Of a stretch of DNA of 13,624 nucleotides, positions 12,554 through 13,624 are shown piece by piece. The notes below the pieces were generated by a model. That model did no database searches, was not told where the DNA came from, and was given only the letters and a program-made list of their open reading frames with translations. How positions within the stretch are numbered: position 1 is the first letter of the stretch; each line of letters opens with the position of its first letter. The stretch is taken from contig CAJUCK010000014.1 in the NCBI GenBank assembly GCA_910585395.1, forward strand, positions 22,480 to 36,103, written 5' to 3'. The position numbers and the translations under genes are program-made. This DNA comes from an uncultured Lachnospiraceae bacterium (lineage in GTDB: Bacteria > Bacillota > Clostridia > Lachnospirales > Lachnospiraceae).

Positions 12554-13624
12554 ATGAGTGTGAATGTGAGAGAATTATTGGAAAAGAAATGCTGCAATAA
12601 TATCGCAGCATGCACGGATGAAGAGATTTATTATGGGCTTTTAGGAATTGTAAAAGAACTCGCAAAAGAAAAAGAGAGCGTCAAGGGCAAGAAAAAAATT
12701 TATTACATTTCAGCAGAATTTCTCATTGGAAAACTGCTGTCAAATAATTTGATTAATCTGGGGATTTACGATGAAGTGGCAGATATGCTGAAACAGTATG
12801 GCAAAGATATCAACCTTATTGAGCAAGTGGAGCCAGAACCTTCTCTTGGCAATGGCGGATTGGGGCGCCTTGCAGCATGTTTTCTGGATTCCATGGCATC
12901 ACTGGGATTAAATGGAGACGGCATCGGACTGAATTATCATTTTGGCTTGTTTCTGCAGACATTTGAAAATCATCTGCAGAAGGAAAACAAAAATCCCTGG
13001 ATTGAGAAAGAAAGCTGGCTTACCAGGACAGAAGTATCTTATCCTGTTCAGTTTGGAGGCTTTACCGTTTGGTCCAGAATGTATGACCTGGATGTGACAG
13101 GCTTTGATAACCGTACCAATAAGCTTCATTTGTTCGACATTGAAACAGTGGATGAGAGTTTGGTGCGGGATGGAATAGACTTCAATAAGGAGGATATTAG
13201 CAAGAATCTTACCCTGTTTTTATATCCTGATGATTCTGACGATGCCGGAAGACTGCTGCGTGTTTATCAGCAGTATTTTATGGTCAGCAACGCAGCAAGG
13301 CTTATTTTAGAAGAATGCAGAGCAAAAGGCTGTAAACTCTATGATCTGCCAGAATATGCGGCGATTCAGATAAACGATACGCATCCAAGCATGGTAATTC
13401 CAGAACTGATCCGCCTGCTGATGGAAGAGGGCATCCGTATGAAAGACGCCATTGAGATTGTATCTAAGACTTGTGCATATACAAATCATACCATTCTCGC
13501 AGAGGCGCTGGAGAAATGGCCAATGGCTTATCTGAATCAGGCGGTGCCTCAGCTGATGCCGATTATACGGGAACTGGACACAATGGTAAAAGACAATTTT
13601 GCGGATAAATCTGTGGCAATTATT
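12554..13624 (+). CDS. glgP: Glycogen/starch phosphorylase, N-terminal 357 codons (cut by window end)
   Basis: Cytosolic PLP enzyme (GT35) that releases glucose 1-phosphate from glycogen or other alpha-1,4-glucans. The frame is open to the last base. Seen: YYISAEFLIGKLLSNNL near the N-terminus, EPSLGNGGLGRLAACFLDS around residues 95-113, GDGIGLNYHFGLF, and AAIQINDTHPSMVIPELIRL with NDTHP at 274-278, all phosphorylase hallmarks. The catalytic domain with the PLP lysine lies beyond the window. These motifs fall earlier than in E. coli GlgP (815 aa), fitting the shorter (about 750 aa) clostridial form. ATG 12554 has AAGGAG (12541-12546) at 7 nt; ATG 12548 would be only 1 nt away. It diverges from the AraC gene, which may control it. 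Confidence 0.95.
   Translation, partial: MSVNVRELLEKKCCNNIAACTDEEIYYGLLGIVKELAKEKESVKGKKKIYYISAEFLIGKLLSNNLINLGIYDEVADMLKQYGKDINLIEQVEPEPSLGNGGLGRLAACFLDSMASLGLNGDGIGLNYHFGLFLQTFENHLQKENKNPWIEKESWLTRTEVSYPVQFGGFTVWSRMYDLDVTGFDNRTNKLHLFDIETVDESLVRDGIDFNKEDISKNLTLFLYPDDSDDAGRLLRVYQQYFMVSNAARLILEECRAKGCKLYDLPEYAAIQINDTHPSMVIPELIRLLMEEGIRMKDAIEIVSKTCAYTNHTILAEALEKWPMAYLNQAVPQLMPIIRELDTMVKDNFADKSVAII

Overview
The window looks like chromosomal DNA of a low-to-moderate GC anaerobic Firmicute, most likely a gut Lachnospiraceae (Blautia/Dorea type). Reasons: strong AGGAGG-type ribosome binding sites, TTG/GTG starts, a 922-residue Fe-S flavoprotein paired with HypA, a stand-alone crotonase, a DUF2935 protein and a short clostridial-type glycogen phosphorylase. 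The organism call is inference from gene content and style, not from a search. I see no mobile element, CRISPR array, tRNA or rRNA.

Layout. (1) 1-3221: the tail of an unidentified gene, a large multi-cluster FAD/NAD(P)H oxidoreductase, and hypA, read as one operon and closed by a terminator overlapping the hypA stop. (2) 3223-5109: a strong sigma-A promoter carrying a 17-bp PdhR-like operator drives lrgA-lrgB and then an FCD-type GntR regulator; a second regulator of the same class converges on it (4-bp overlap of the stops). This reads as a self-contained module for taking up or exporting a small carboxylate (pyruvate, lactate or glycolate class) under GntR control. (3) 6046-8465: a DUF2935 protein with an internally duplicated metal-site pattern, then the replication/repair ATPase RarA. 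(4) 8557-9538: a branched bidirectional terminator separates rarA from a convergent enoyl-CoA hydratase, whose promoter lies in a palindrome.

(5) 9465-9921 is the longest non-coding stretch and the least explained part. It holds a possible small structured RNA with a terminator-like end, a TATAAT box, two 11-bp direct repeats spaced exactly 22 bp, and a leader that can fold as a three-way junction closed by a 10-bp stem directly before the ribosome binding site of an ECF-like sigma factor. That sigma factor has a Cys-rich C-terminal extension and is followed by a DUF2461 gene. (6) 11469-13624: an AraC regulator with an N-terminal cupin is divergent from glgP (glycogen phosphorylase, cut by the window end). 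Two palindromes lie over the araC promoter, and one sits at about -42 relative to a possible glgP promoter.

The strongest leads are the LrgAB/FCD regulatory module, the structured leader and repeats upstream of the sigma factor, and the araC-glgP control region. None amounts to a demonstrated new system from sequence alone.
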